Positions 1-8,692 of a stretch of DNA of 53,120 nucleotides are shown here, in pieces (within the stretch, counting starts at the first letter, position 1; every line of letters starts with the position of its first letter). The stretch comes from Butyrivibrio sp. (GTDB lineage: Bacteria > Bacillota > Clostridia > Lachnospirales > Lachnospiraceae). Position numbers and translations under genes: made by a program. The stretch is taken from the NCBI GenBank assembly GCA_017620235.1, contig JAFZQT010000133.1:1-53120 (forward strand). Direction: 5' to 3'. The notes beneath the pieces were generated by a model. That model did no database searches and was not told the DNA's origin. It worked only from the letters and a program-made list of their open reading frames with translations.

Positions 1-157
1 CTCTTGTAGTCTTGGATTATTACCAACGGTCAGGTCAGTAACATTCCAACTTTACTTGAGGTATTCTTTTTAGGTCAATCCCTGTTTAAATCATACAGGA
101 AGCTTTCTATTCACATCTGATTTTTCTTTTTCATGTTATTTTCCTGTAATCTCATTG

Positions 158-1903
158 TTAATCCTTGAAAGGATGAAGCTGCAACTTTTGTTTATTATAT
201 TTACGCTCAAGCTCTTCACCCATAACATCATATTCTTTTTCAGTCAATTTACGTGCATTACCATCTTTATTGGCATAGTAGCAACGGCTTCCTACATTAT
301 CATCAGAATAATCCGCGTACGAAGAAATACACTCTAAAAATTGCAATTCTCCTTTACTGTATCTATAAAATCCTTTATCCATTGTTGAACCACTACCAAA
401 CTCATTTTCTATAGTTCCATCTTCGCAAATGTAGTATCTGTTTCTGCAACTTCCCTTGAAGACATGTAAAAGTTTTCTATTCCGAATAGTAAACAAATCG
501 CATATATAATCATCACCACGCCATATATCAAGCTTAACATCCGGATCTCCTGTGCCCAAAAGAAGCTCATCCACTCCGTCACCATCAATATCCTTTTGCA
601 AATACCACATATTTTCTGCATTAGGATCATCTTTAACATAATAAGACAGCCCCTCTGAAAGTCCCAGATCCCATTTATCTACAATGTCATAGAGCTCTTC
701 CAACGATTCTTCTTTCATATTTGACTTTAAGCTTTCAACAAACTCCTCATACAAGCTATAATCAATTTCAGTCGTTTCCTGCTTTTCTTCTATTTCTTCA
801 TTTTCAAGCTTTTTTATGAATTCATCAAAACTAAGTGAACCGGAAAGATCTTCATAATCAAGGGAACTATAACCATCAACTAATTTTTTGAGTTCATCAT
901 CGCTCATTTCATGATCTGACCAGTTTTCATACCATGTTTCATATGCTATATAAAAATCCGGAGAACTCATCTCCCATTCTTCGGCAGTAATTTCACCATC
1001 TCCATCAAAATCTTTGATGTAACATTCATAATAGGCAACACTATCACCCGGTTCAAATCCTTCAAGCACCGGCATATACTCTTTGCAATAAGTTGCATTC
1101 GAACTTTTAACCAAATTTCGGATAATGCTTTTTCCGGGAGAATACGCATGCTCATACTCATCATCTACAAATCCCCTCAAATTGTATAACAGAAATCTGT
1201 GCGCATACCCTCCTTCATAGTAAAATACTACATTAGTTCTGGATGAACTTATCACAAATTCAAACGGCGCTTTACCGTCTATATCAACAAGATCGTACTT
1301 TGCATCTTTATATTCCGGCCCCAATAACCTTGCAATAGCAGTATAGGCTTCTTTGTAATCACCGGCTTTGTATTTCCAGTTATCCGCATCAAACATCCCA
1401 TATACTTCATCTGATATTGTGTATCCGGGCGACCACTTATCAAGTAAAGCTTCTATTCTTTTCATAGGGAAATCCTCATCTAACGTCCCCAGAATAACAT
1501 CTCCCACATCACTCCATCCGGAAAATACATCGTAATGATATTCAGAAGTAGATTCATACAGAAGAATTTTGGTTTCATCCCCTGAATCACCGATCAGAGC
1601 AATATCTTTTATCCCGTCACCATTAAAATCAAAGCAATCAATATCGGTTACTCTATCCAAATAGCGATATGTATTTATAGTTTCTTTAACTTCATTGTCT
1701 TTAATGATGTCAATAAAGGTATAATTACTTTTCTTACCGTAAGCCTCAAAAACATCATTATAAACACAAATCTGAGCATTGCCCTGATTTTGAACAAGCT
1801 CAGATTCCATTTCAGCCAACTTATTATCTTTAGCTCCACACCCTATAACTGTCAGTGTCAGAGCAGATAATACTGCAATAACTGCTATTATTTTATTCTT
1901 CAT
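158..1903 (-). CDS. Lipoprotein with EF-hand/VCBS-like calcium motifs
   Basis: I predict a 581-residue surface lipoprotein of unknown function. The ATG at 1903 is preferred over an upstream TTG because it begins a type II signal peptide (KK, hydrophobic core, lipobox TVIGC, lipidated Cys22). Three Asp-rich loops of dockerin/EF-hand or FG-GAP type are visible: DFNGDG near residue 92, DFDGDGEITAEEW near 298 and DIDGDGVDELLLG near 438. The last about 200 residues are clearly related to the C terminus of the lipoprotein at 6080-7780 (shared YSLY, SLEELYD, DIDGDGVDELLLG, KLLHVFKG and CRNRY blocks), while the N-terminal parts differ. It lies downstream of the importer genes, 155 bases after the fecE-type stop, so it may be cotranscribed or separate. 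Calcium binding is inferred from the loops. No enzymatic motif was recognised. Confidence 0.85.
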   Translation of the reverse strand: MKNKIIAVIAVLSALTLTVIGCGAKDNKLAEMESELVQNQGNAQICVYNDVFEAYGKKSNYTFIDIIKDNEVKETINTYRYLDRVTDIDCFDFNGDGIKDIALIGDSGDETKILLYESTSEYHYDVFSGWSDVGDVILGTLDEDFPMKRIEALLDKWSPGYTISDEVYGMFDADNWKYKAGDYKEAYTAIARLLGPEYKDAKYDLVDIDGKAPFEFVISSSRTNVVFYYEGGYAHRFLLYNLRGFVDDEYEHAYSPGKSIIRNLVKSSNATYCKEYMPVLEGFEPGDSVAYYECYIKDFDGDGEITAEEWEMSSPDFYIAYETWYENWSDHEMSDDELKKLVDGYSSLDYEDLSGSLSFDEFIKKLENEEIEEKQETTEIDYSLYEEFVESLKSNMKEESLEELYDIVDKWDLGLSEGLSYYVKDDPNAENMWYLQKDIDGDGVDELLLGTGDPDVKLDIWRGDDYICDLFTIRNRKLLHVFKGSCRNRYYICEDGTIENEFGSGSTMDKGFYRYSKGELQFLECISSYADYSDDNVGSRCYYANKDGNARKLTEKEYDVMGEELERKYNKQKLQLHPFKD

Positions 1904-2058
1904 GGTGACCTCTTGTTTTATTTCTAGCAACAATATTATGATGGTAGATATATTAAAAAATCTTTAAATCCCTATTTCTTTTATCCCCATAAAAAATTAC
2001 TTGCGTACACATTAATTAAATCTCACTTTAATATCATTGGTTATTAAAGAAACTCCTG

Positions 2059-2829
2059 CTATTTCCAAAATAACAACTGCTTTTTCATGTATAACTTTAC
2101 ATCCATCCCGTATATTTCCTGAAGTTCATCGCCGTCAAGAAAATTCTCTTTTGCCCTCTCGGAAACTATCTGTCCTTCCTTCATAAATATGAACTCATCG
2201 CCAATCTCAATTGCCGAGTTAATATCATGAAAAACAGCGATAAGCGTGTGACCGCTGTCTTTTTTCCACTCTTTCAAAAAAGATTCCAACTCCGCTCTGT
2301 ATTTAAGGTCAAGATGATTGGTAGGCTCATCAAGCACGATTATTGGCGTCATCTGAGCCATTGTCCGCGCAAGAAGCATCCTCTGCATCTGTCCGCCCGA
2401 AAGACTGCTGATCTGACGATCCTTAAGTTCTTTAAGCCCGTTCTTTTCTATACACTCGGAAACTATCTCTCTGTCTCTTTTGCTCGGAATTCCAAGGAAA
2501 TTATCAGCATAGAGATATCTTCCGAGCATCACAGCTTCCTCAACCGTATAAGAAAAATAGATCTGCGAAATCTGACTCAGCATGGCAATACAGGATGCGA
2601 TCTCTTTACGTTTAAGCTTAGAAACCTGCTTGTCACCAAGCGTTATGCTGCCCTGATACGGAAGCATGCCTGAAATCGCCCTCAGCAAAGTTGTCTTGCC
2701 ACAGCCGTTTGCCCCTAGAATGCAATAACTCTTTCCCTCTTCAATCTCCAGATTTATTCCTTTCAGCACAGGATTATCGGAAGGTGTCCTGCCGTAACCG
2801 CACACGACGTTTTCACAGCGTATCAGCAT
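2059..2829 (-). CDS. FecE/BtuD-type ABC transporter ATP-binding protein
   Basis: This is the cytoplasmic ATPase of a metal-chelate or corrinoid importer, 256 residues, normal for the family. Walker A is GANGCGKTT (39-47), the signature LSGGQMQR lies at 143-150, Walker B PIIVLDEPTNHLD begins at 162, and the switch His is H201 in VFHD. It starts three bases after the stop of the FecCD permease, so the two are almost certainly translated from one message and assemble as the importer core. Substrate cannot be read from the ATPase. Siderophore-iron, heme or cobalamin are the usual possibilities. Confidence 0.93.
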   Translation of the reverse strand: MLIRCENVVCGYGRTPSDNPVLKGINLEIEEGKSYCILGANGCGKTTLLRAISGMLPYQGSITLGDKQVSKLKRKEIASCIAMLSQISQIYFSYTVEEAVMLGRYLYADNFLGIPSKRDREIVSECIEKNGLKELKDRQISSLSGGQMQRMLLARTMAQMTPIIVLDEPTNHLDLKYRAELESFLKEWKKDSGHTLIAVFHDINSAIEIGDEFIFMKEGQIVSERAKENFLDGDELQEIYGMDVKLYMKKQLLFWK

Positions 2830-2832
2830 AAC

Positions 2833-3858
2833 TCAATCCCTCCCCTTGAAATAAATCCACACAAACACAGGAACTCCGATCATTGCAGTGACCGCACCGA
2901 CAGGAATTTCTCTCGGCGCCATGATCGTCCTCGACACCATGTCAGCAAGCGCCATAAATACGCCACCGAGAAGCATCGACATCGGAAGAACCACGCTGTG
3001 TTTTGATCCAAATATTTTTCTTACTATCTGAGGAACCGTAAGGTCGACAAATCCGATAATCCCTGAGAAGCACACAGCCGCTCCGGTAAGAAATGAAGCT
3101 ATCGCAAGAAGCATTGTCTTTTTCCTCTTAATATCAACACCTATGCTCATCGCAGGCTCTTCGCCGAAAGTCATGATATCAAGTTCTCTGTGGAAAAAAA
3201 TCAGCAAAAAGCCGCCAATCAAAGTACATACGCAAAGCGCAGCAACATGAACCCATCTCTTTCCGGAAAAAGAGCCCATCTGCCACATTATAAGCCTCTG
3301 CACATGCTCACTGGACATAGTGCTTAGTATCGTGAGCATCGCATTTACAAAGAGCGAAAAGACCATACCGAAAAGTATCAACGTGTTGTTGTGCATATTC
3401 CTGTCAATCTTTGCAGCAAAAGCTATCACGAGAAACACTGTCAAAAGCCCCGCGCCAAAGCCTGCTGCCGGAAGAAGAAAATAGCCGAATATGCTCCCCG
3501 CTGCGCCTGTTATGATGACGATCGCAGCACCAAGAGACGCTCCCGCCGAAACGCCCATGGTATATGAAGATGCCAACGGATTTTGCAAAACCGCCTGCAT
3601 TACAGCTCCGCTAAGTGACAGAGCCGCTCCCGCAAAAAATGCACAGAATACCCTCGGCATCCTGATATCCCACAAAATTGAAACATTCGATACGTTTGCG
3701 GCATCAGAAAGCTGTTTTCCAAAAAGCTTATAAGAAATAATCTCTGCCATTTCTCCCGCGGAAAGCAGCACACTTCCCGCGCAGATACACAATGCCAGAG
3801 ATAATACAGTTATCACTATGATAAAAAATATTCTTCTTATCTGTTTATTTTTACTCAT
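2833..3858 (-). CDS. FecCD/BtuC-family ABC importer permease
   Basis: This polytopic membrane protein of 341 residues has the length and sequence pattern of the FecCD family. Visible family blocks are RMPRVFCAFFAGAALSLSGA near residue 48, QAVLQNPLAS near 68, and TGAAVCFSGIIGFVDLTVPQIVR in the C-terminal third, which forms the coupling region to the ATPase. About ten hydrophobic segments are present. The start ATG is three bases after the stop of the binding protein, and the stop is followed after three bases by the ATPase start. The gene order binding protein, permease, ATPase is typical of type II importers. Confidence 0.93.
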   Translation of the reverse strand: MSKNKQIRRIFFIIVITVLSLALCICAGSVLLSAGEMAEIISYKLFGKQLSDAANVSNVSILWDIRMPRVFCAFFAGAALSLSGAVMQAVLQNPLASSYTMGVSAGASLGAAIVIITGAAGSIFGYFLLPAAGFGAGLLTVFLVIAFAAKIDRNMHNNTLILFGMVFSLFVNAMLTILSTMSSEHVQRLIMWQMGSFSGKRWVHVAALCVCTLIGGFLLIFFHRELDIMTFGEEPAMSIGVDIKRKKTMLLAIASFLTGAAVCFSGIIGFVDLTVPQIVRKIFGSKHSVVLPMSMLLGGVFMALADMVSRTIMAPREIPVGAVTAMIGVPVFVWIYFKGRD

Positions 3859-3861
3859 ATT

Positions 3862-4929
3862 TTACGCCGCAGGCTTTTCTTCTTTTGCGTTGTCATTTGC
3901 AAAAGGATCTTCAAGATCCTTGTAAACTTCGGGATATATATCTTTTGCCATCTCTATCATGGCACTAACTACGTGATGATTTGGTCTGTTCACCGTATCA
4001 TTATCGATTTGATAAACAGCCTTGTCCTTGATAGCTGTTACATTCTCCCAGCCGCTCATTCCAAGAAGTACGTTTATAACGTCATCTGTATACATGTCTG
4101 CCGTAAGTATGACCTGTGGATTCATGGCAACAGCTGCTTCCTCTGTAAGTGCAGGCCAGTTATCCTTTTCTTTTCCCGCAATATTCTCAGCACCTATGAG
4201 CTCAATCATCTCCGTTACATATGTGCCTGAACCGGCGGTGTAGATTGTCGGTGAATCAGCTGATGGTGTAAAGAGCTCGAAAAGAACTGTCTTCTTCTGA
4301 TCGTCACTTATATTCTTTGCCGCATCTTTTATCTTGCTGATGGTATCGTCCATTGAAGCCACAATCTTTTTTGCCTCATCATTCTTGGAAACAATGTCTC
4401 CGATGAAAAGAATATCCTCTTTAATATCAGCTATGCTCGCGCTGCTTGGAATATCGCAAACGCAGATTCCCGCTTCTTTTACTGAAGCAAATACATCCTC
4501 GCCGTGACTTGCGCTCATTCCTGTTGTGAAAACAACATCGGCGTTCAAAGAAACAATCTTCTCCTGATCCGGTGTCATCATATCAAACTGAGGTATATCA
4601 GCTTTAAGATCGGCAGCGTAGCTTTCAAAAGAATATGTGTCGCAGGCGATTATCTTGTCACCAAGTCCCAGATCAATAAGGATCTGCGTTGTTGAAGGCG
4701 CCATCGATATAATAGTCTCAACATTCTCAGGAACAGTAATGGGATTGCCGCTTCTGTCTGTCTTTCCCTCCTGAGCTACTTCCGATGTGCTTGCCGCTGC
4801 ACTTTCTGCTGAATTTGCTTCTGTGCCTGCTGCCGTGCCGGCATCTTTACCGTCGCTATTGGCACAACCAAAAATTCCGGTGCACAACATTGTTAGCACC
4901 AGTGCCATTTCCAAAAATCTCTTTTTCAT
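3862..4929 (-). CDS. FecB/BtuF-type substrate-binding lipoprotein
   Basis: This is the extracytoplasmic binding protein of the importer, 355 residues. The ATG at 4929 is chosen because GGAGAGGGG lies just upstream and the protein then starts with a lipoprotein signal peptide (lipobox IFGC, Cys22). The TroA/BtuF-like fold is indicated by ISMAPSTTQILIDLGLGDKI and LNADVVFTTG in lobe 1, a long linking helix near KKIVASMDDTISKIKDA, and AGSGTYVTEMIELIGAENI and NPQVILTADMY in lobe 2. The phrase pattern resembles corrinoid or siderophore binders, but the ligand is not decided by sequence. It is first in the operon, directly behind a TTGACT/TAAAAT promoter with a large dyad at its start site. Confidence 0.9.
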   Translation of the reverse strand: MKKRFLEMALVLTMLCTGIFGCANSDGKDAGTAAGTEANSAESAAASTSEVAQEGKTDRSGNPITVPENVETIISMAPSTTQILIDLGLGDKIIACDTYSFESYAADLKADIPQFDMMTPDQEKIVSLNADVVFTTGMSASHGEDVFASVKEAGICVCDIPSSASIADIKEDILFIGDIVSKNDEAKKIVASMDDTISKIKDAAKNISDDQKKTVLFELFTPSADSPTIYTAGSGTYVTEMIELIGAENIAGKEKDNWPALTEEAAVAMNPQVILTADMYTDDVINVLLGMSGWENVTAIKDKAVYQIDNDTVNRPNHHVVSAMIEMAKDIYPEVYKDLEDPFANDNAKEEKPAA

Positions 4930-4950
4930 AATATCCCCTCTCCATGCAGT

Positions 4951-4987
4951 AATATTGGTGCCAAAAGTAACTTTTGACACCAATATT
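4951..4987. promoter_or_regulatory. 18-bp dyad at the importer promoter
   Basis: Arms 4951-4968 and 4970-4987 are inverted copies with one mismatch, centred on a single base. The core reads GGTGCCAAAAGT and ACTTTTGACACC. It begins at the -10 box and ends 22 bases before the binding-protein start codon, which suits an operator or a 5' leader hairpin. No T-run follows on the minus strand, so a terminator for the GH5 gene is less likely. A close copy stands at 42430-42455 in the same position relative to another promoter. Confidence 0.75.
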
Positions 4988-5012
4988 TTATAGTCAATAT
5001 ATGATTAGTCAA
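4985..5012 (-). promoter_or_regulatory. Promoter of the importer operon
   Basis: Read on the minus strand, TTGACT (5012-5007) and TAAAAT (4990-4985) are separated by 16 bases. The site lies just after the GH5 stop codon and about 55 bases upstream of the binding-protein start. Confidence 0.6.
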
Positions 5013-5015
5013 TAA

Positions 5016-6044
5016 TTAAAGAAGCTTTAATAGCTTGTCAATAACGCCCTTCATGCGCTCATCGGAAAGTCCAAAGTCCATCTCTTTGTACGTCCACGCC
5101 GCGCGTCCGATTCCGTACTTATCAAAACATCCGCAGATGTCCTTGTACCACTTAAGTGCATCCTCGGGAGCTGCCTTATCGATAACTCCGTACTCTCCGC
5201 AGTAAAGCATGACATTTCGCTCATTCGCTATCTTAACTGCCTCCGCGAGATAATCATCAAAGAACTTTGCGCTTATAAGCTCCTGCTTATCATAAGCTGA
5301 CATGTCGCCAGTAATATGGTCAAGCTCTCTGTCATTATTCTCAATATATGTTCCATACGAAGCGTCGTAGGGCATCCTGAAGTCATTATTCATCTTCTCG
5401 ATCCAGTGGGCACCCTGATGTGTGAAAATAAGAGGCTCGTAGCAGTGGAAATTATATACAACGTTCTCATCATAAGGAGCCGCAAGGTCTTTAAGCGCCT
5501 CTATACTGTTGTTGTAATATCCTCCGACAAGAATCTTTACCTTCGGTGCAATCTTCCTGATCCTTCTGATACACTCGTATGAAATATCGTTCCATTTATC
5601 GCAATACTCTTTTTTGGTAACTTCGTTGAGAAGCTCAAATGCAAGCATATCCGAGTTCTTGCCAAATCTCTGAGCGAACTGCTCCCAGAGCTTATAAAAC
5701 CTATCCTGATATTTTGGATTGTCAAAAAATCCTGATTCGTTCTCACCATCATCAAAGCTGTAGCCAAATGTCTTATGAAGATCGAGAACTACATTAAGAC
5801 CAAGCTTCTTACACGTCTCGATTGCCCTCTGTATATAGTCAAAACCGCTCTCTATATAGTTTCCGGCGTCATCTTCGACAAGCTCGTAGTCGACAGGAAT
5901 CCTGATATGATCAAGCCCCCATGACTTTATTACTTTAAAATCATCTTCGGTAATGAAATTGTCGTATCTTTCCTTAGTGTGATCGCACTGAGAAAGCCAT
6001 CCACCAAGGTTTATGCCGTGCATGTAGCCTTTGAATTTTTTCAT
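5016..6044 (-). CDS. Glycoside hydrolase family 5 enzyme, cytoplasmic
   Basis: This 342-residue protein is a GH5 clan-A (beta/alpha)8 glycosidase. The family signature residues can be placed: R48 in DHIRIP, H90 in DLHK, the acid/base E141 in FELLNE, H200 and Y202 in FHCYE, and the nucleophile E284 in YCGEYG. It begins KFKGYMHGINLGGWL with no signal peptide, anchor or carbohydrate-binding module, so it probably acts inside the cell on short oligosaccharides (beta-glucan, mannan or xylan type; the exact substrate is unknown). GGAGG precedes the ATG. It follows the lipoprotein at 6080-7780 by 35 bases and is probably cotranscribed with it. Confidence 0.9.
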   Translation of the reverse strand: MKKFKGYMHGINLGGWLSQCDHTKERYDNFITEDDFKVIKSWGLDHIRIPVDYELVEDDAGNYIESGFDYIQRAIETCKKLGLNVVLDLHKTFGYSFDDGENESGFFDNPKYQDRFYKLWEQFAQRFGKNSDMLAFELLNEVTKKEYCDKWNDISYECIRRIRKIAPKVKILVGGYYNNSIEALKDLAAPYDENVVYNFHCYEPLIFTHQGAHWIEKMNNDFRMPYDASYGTYIENNDRELDHITGDMSAYDKQELISAKFFDDYLAEAVKIANERNVMLYCGEYGVIDKAAPEDALKWYKDICGCFDKYGIGRAAWTYKEMDFGLSDERMKGVIDKLLKLL

Positions 6045-6079
6045 ATCGATTAACCTCCACTTCGTATATCATACCATAG

Positions 6080-7780
6080 CTATTCAGCAAATGGTGTAAA
6101 GTTGATCTTCTTATACGGATACTTTTCAAAGAATTCCATTTCGTAATCTTTCTCAGAATTGGTTATATCATATGTCTTTCCTTCACTTTCGTAGTAAATT
6201 CCCTTGCCGTTATCCCAATCAACTCCTTCAATTAGTTGCATCTCTCCTTTGCTGTATCTGAAAAATTCATGAGCATTACTAGCTGCTCCACCGGAACCTT
6301 CATTTGCTATAATTCCATTTCCGCAAAGAAAATATCGATTTCTGCACCATCCCTTAAAAACATGCAAAAGCTTTCCGTCACGAATAGTGAACATATCATA
6401 TATTTCATCAGGCCATACATCAAACCATTCTTGTTTATACTCAGGAGCATCAGTATTGTATTTTCCCAAAAGCAGCTCATCTACTCCATCGCCATCAATG
6501 TCCTCTTGCAAATACCCTGCTTTATCAGACGGAGAAGAATCATAAACATAATAATATAGTTCAGATGAAAGCCCCCTTTTATCTGCAAAATCATAGAGCT
6601 CTTCCAATGAATCTTTTTTCATATCAGTCTTTAATCTGTTTATCAGATCATCATACAAGCTATAATCAACTTCAGTTGCTTCTTGTTTTTCTTCATTTAT
6701 AGCCAAGGTATAATCAAGATTATCCATCCATATCTCTATTCCGTCTTTTATTTCCGCTGTCAGTCCCGCTTCGTTTTCTCTTTTCGATATAATTTCATCA
6801 AACGCATCCTTTGTATAAAGTTTAAGCCCCTTTTTATCAAAATATTCTTTTAATCTATAAGCCGCTTTATACATGTCGGGGTTGGCAATATCTACATTAA
6901 CGTCGTAAATGTAGTGATCTAATGAATTGCGATTTTCAAAATAATGTATAAACAAATGTCCTGTCACACTTCCGCAATAGATATCATCTGTCGCATCATC
7001 AGTATCATTTACATCTATCTGCGTGATCACATATTCATCCGGCAACATCATTCTCTCAGTAAATTTATCATATCGATTCGTATCTTCTGCAATATCGATG
7101 TTGTCTCCGTTATATATAATAGGCTCACTCCTGCAATCATCTCTTTTTTCATACCGTGTACAAATATAATGATATTTCCCCTCAGCATCTATGTAATCTA
7201 TACGGCATTTGTCACTAATAATATCTTCCCGACTTATTACATAACCATACTCTGTTGCATTACTGCAAGAACTAATGTAATTTTCCTCCACATTGTTTGC
7301 GTATACAGTCTTTAGCTGTCCGCCAATTTCTTTGATTATCAGACATTCCGTCCATTCACTTGCTCCCCTCATGCCTATTTCCAGCACAAGTTCCTCATTT
7401 CCGTCTTTTCCGCAATCAATATATGCATATTCAACACCTTGAAACGTTACGTAAAATTCATCAACAGAGTTACATGAGTCAACAACCGCCTTAATAGTCT
7501 CCGATAATGTAAGCTCTTTGCCCTCTTCTTTTTTCAAAGAAAAATGCTTACCTACATCTGCACTGCAATCCAAGTAGACTTTCTCTTCATCTTTCAGGAA
7601 ACGCTCGTATATTTCGGCATGTTCCTTGTTTTCTTCCTCCGTCCCCATATCTTCTTGAGATATTTCCTCGGCGCTTGAAAATACCTCCGCTTCATCTTTA
7701 ACAGGCTCTGTATTTTTGCCCGAGCACGCTGTCATTATAAAAAGACATAATGAAATTGATAGTATGCTTTGTATCTTCAT
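6080..7780 (-). CDS. Lipoprotein, paralogue of 158-1903 in its C-terminal domain
   Basis: This is a predicted 566-residue lipoprotein with a signal peptide ending in lipobox MTAC (Cys19). Residues about 369-566 match the C-terminal domain of the lipoprotein at 158-1903: VDYSLYDD, SLEELYDFADK, DIDGDGVDELLLG at 427-439, GKLLHVFKGWCRNRYF and FFRYSKGEMQLIEG. The N-terminal 360 residues are unrelated by eye to the paralogue and contain a second possible Asp-loop, YIDCGKDGNEELVLEIG near 120. No catalytic motif was recognised. The GH5 gene follows after 35 bases. A role in binding or sensing a surface ligand is only an inference from the lipid anchor and Asp-loops. Confidence 0.85.
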   Translation of the reverse strand: MKIQSILSISLCLFIMTACSGKNTEPVKDEAEVFSSAEEISQEDMGTEEENKEHAEIYERFLKDEEKVYLDCSADVGKHFSLKKEEGKELTLSETIKAVVDSCNSVDEFYVTFQGVEYAYIDCGKDGNEELVLEIGMRGASEWTECLIIKEIGGQLKTVYANNVEENYISSCSNATEYGYVISREDIISDKCRIDYIDAEGKYHYICTRYEKRDDCRSEPIIYNGDNIDIAEDTNRYDKFTERMMLPDEYVITQIDVNDTDDATDDIYCGSVTGHLFIHYFENRNSLDHYIYDVNVDIANPDMYKAAYRLKEYFDKKGLKLYTKDAFDEIISKRENEAGLTAEIKDGIEIWMDNLDYTLAINEEKQEATEVDYSLYDDLINRLKTDMKKDSLEELYDFADKRGLSSELYYYVYDSSPSDKAGYLQEDIDGDGVDELLLGKYNTDAPEYKQEWFDVWPDEIYDMFTIRDGKLLHVFKGWCRNRYFLCGNGIIANEGSGGAASNAHEFFRYSKGEMQLIEGVDWDNGKGIYYESEGKTYDITNSEKDYEMEFFEKYPYKKINFTPFAE

Positions 7781-7832
7781 CTTGTTCTTTCAGGGATTCC
7801 TTTCCGGTTATCTGTATCAGCAAACATAATAT

Positions 7833-7875
7833 TAGCTGCCTATATCTTATACATTAGATAAGATACAGACAGCTA
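7833..7875 (-). terminator. Hairpin between lipoprotein genes
   Basis: Arms 7833-7849 and 7859-7875 pair over 17 bases. The two mismatches on the plus strand become G-U pairs on the minus strand, which indicates a minus-strand transcript. It lies 32 bases after the stop of the gene at 7907-8656. There is no real T-run, so it may be a weak terminator or a processing hairpin. Confidence 0.5.
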
Positions 7876-7906
7876 AACACTTAACGCATAGTAAAATTCT
7901 ATATTT

Positions 7907-8656
7907 TTATTTCTTCAGAATTTTATTTGATTTTATTACAATATCATCTCCGGATTTTTCAAATGTAATGACTCTGTCCGGCTGTTTAGACTCTTCATCA
8001 AAACTTTCATTACCCGGATGGAATGTAAGTTCATAAAGATTGCCACTTTTTGTTCCGGAAACAAATTTTCCCTCAGCCAAAGGTGTATCCTGTCCCCATG
8101 GATTATCAGAAATTAAGAAAACATCATATTTTTCATTGTACTCCCACCTAGGTACATCTTTTGCGTCAACTTTAACATCAAGCCCTGTTTTCTTTTTGAT
8201 GAATTTTGTGAGATTTTCATTTTTTACTACCCAAGGTTCCATTGGATCCTCTTCGACATAACCAAATATTTCTTTTCTCTCTTCATCACTAAGTTTTTCT
8301 TCCATCAATCCGTTCGGATAGCCTATAACCTCATCCCACTTGATTTCTTCAGGACTGTTGTATTCCGGATAAAGGAATCCAAAATTTAAATCCATGACGT
8401 TAAAAAGCTTCGTAAACTCTTCGAGTTCGGCATCTGACACTGCTTCACCTTCTACTGTAGTTTCAGCACTCGTTTCTGTAGATGCAGTATCATCCGCAGT
8501 TTCCGCATCATCAGAATCATTTTCGGCTGTTGCAGCAACTGTAGCAACGTCCTCCTGTGTTTCTGACTTATCAGAATCAAAATTAATAGAAACTGATGAA
8601 CAACCTGTCACAACCAAAGCAGTTGCAAGTATCAATAATACTTTTTTAGTTTTCAT
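7907..8656 (-). CDS. Lipoprotein of unknown function
   Basis: I do not recognise the family of this 249-residue protein. It starts with a clear lipoprotein signal peptide (lipobox VVTGC, Cys19), followed by an acidic, Ser/Thr/Asp/Glu-rich linker to about residue 75. A globular domain of about 170 residues comes next, with blocks such as FNVMDLNFGFLYPEYNSP, IKKKTGLDVKVDAKDVPRW and a C-terminal LYELTFHP region. GGAGGAG precedes the ATG. It lies 36 bases after the 506-residue lipoprotein gene and is probably in the same transcript. The linker composition suggests a wall-spanning stalk. Confidence 0.75.
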   Translation of the reverse strand: MKTKKVLLILATALVVTGCSSVSINFDSDKSETQEDVATVAATAENDSDDAETADDTASTETSAETTVEGEAVSDAELEEFTKLFNVMDLNFGFLYPEYNSPEEIKWDEVIGYPNGLMEEKLSDEERKEIFGYVEEDPMEPWVVKNENLTKFIKKKTGLDVKVDAKDVPRWEYNEKYDVFLISDNPWGQDTPLAEGKFVSGTKSGNLYELTFHPGNESFDEESKQPDRVITFEKSGDDIVIKSNKILKK

Positions 8657-8692
8657 TTTACTCCTCCTTTTATTGCATAACCCCTTTATCGT

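Noticed and set aside
1-157. Possible gene or regulatory element at the left edge.
   Set aside because: I found no open frame with a start signal, no hairpin with a T-run and no recognisable motif in this stretch.
4930-5015. Cobalamin or other riboswitch upstream of the importer.
   Set aside because: Only 86 bases separate the GH5 stop and the start codon, and they hold a promoter and a dyad. No B12-box or other aptamer core is visible.
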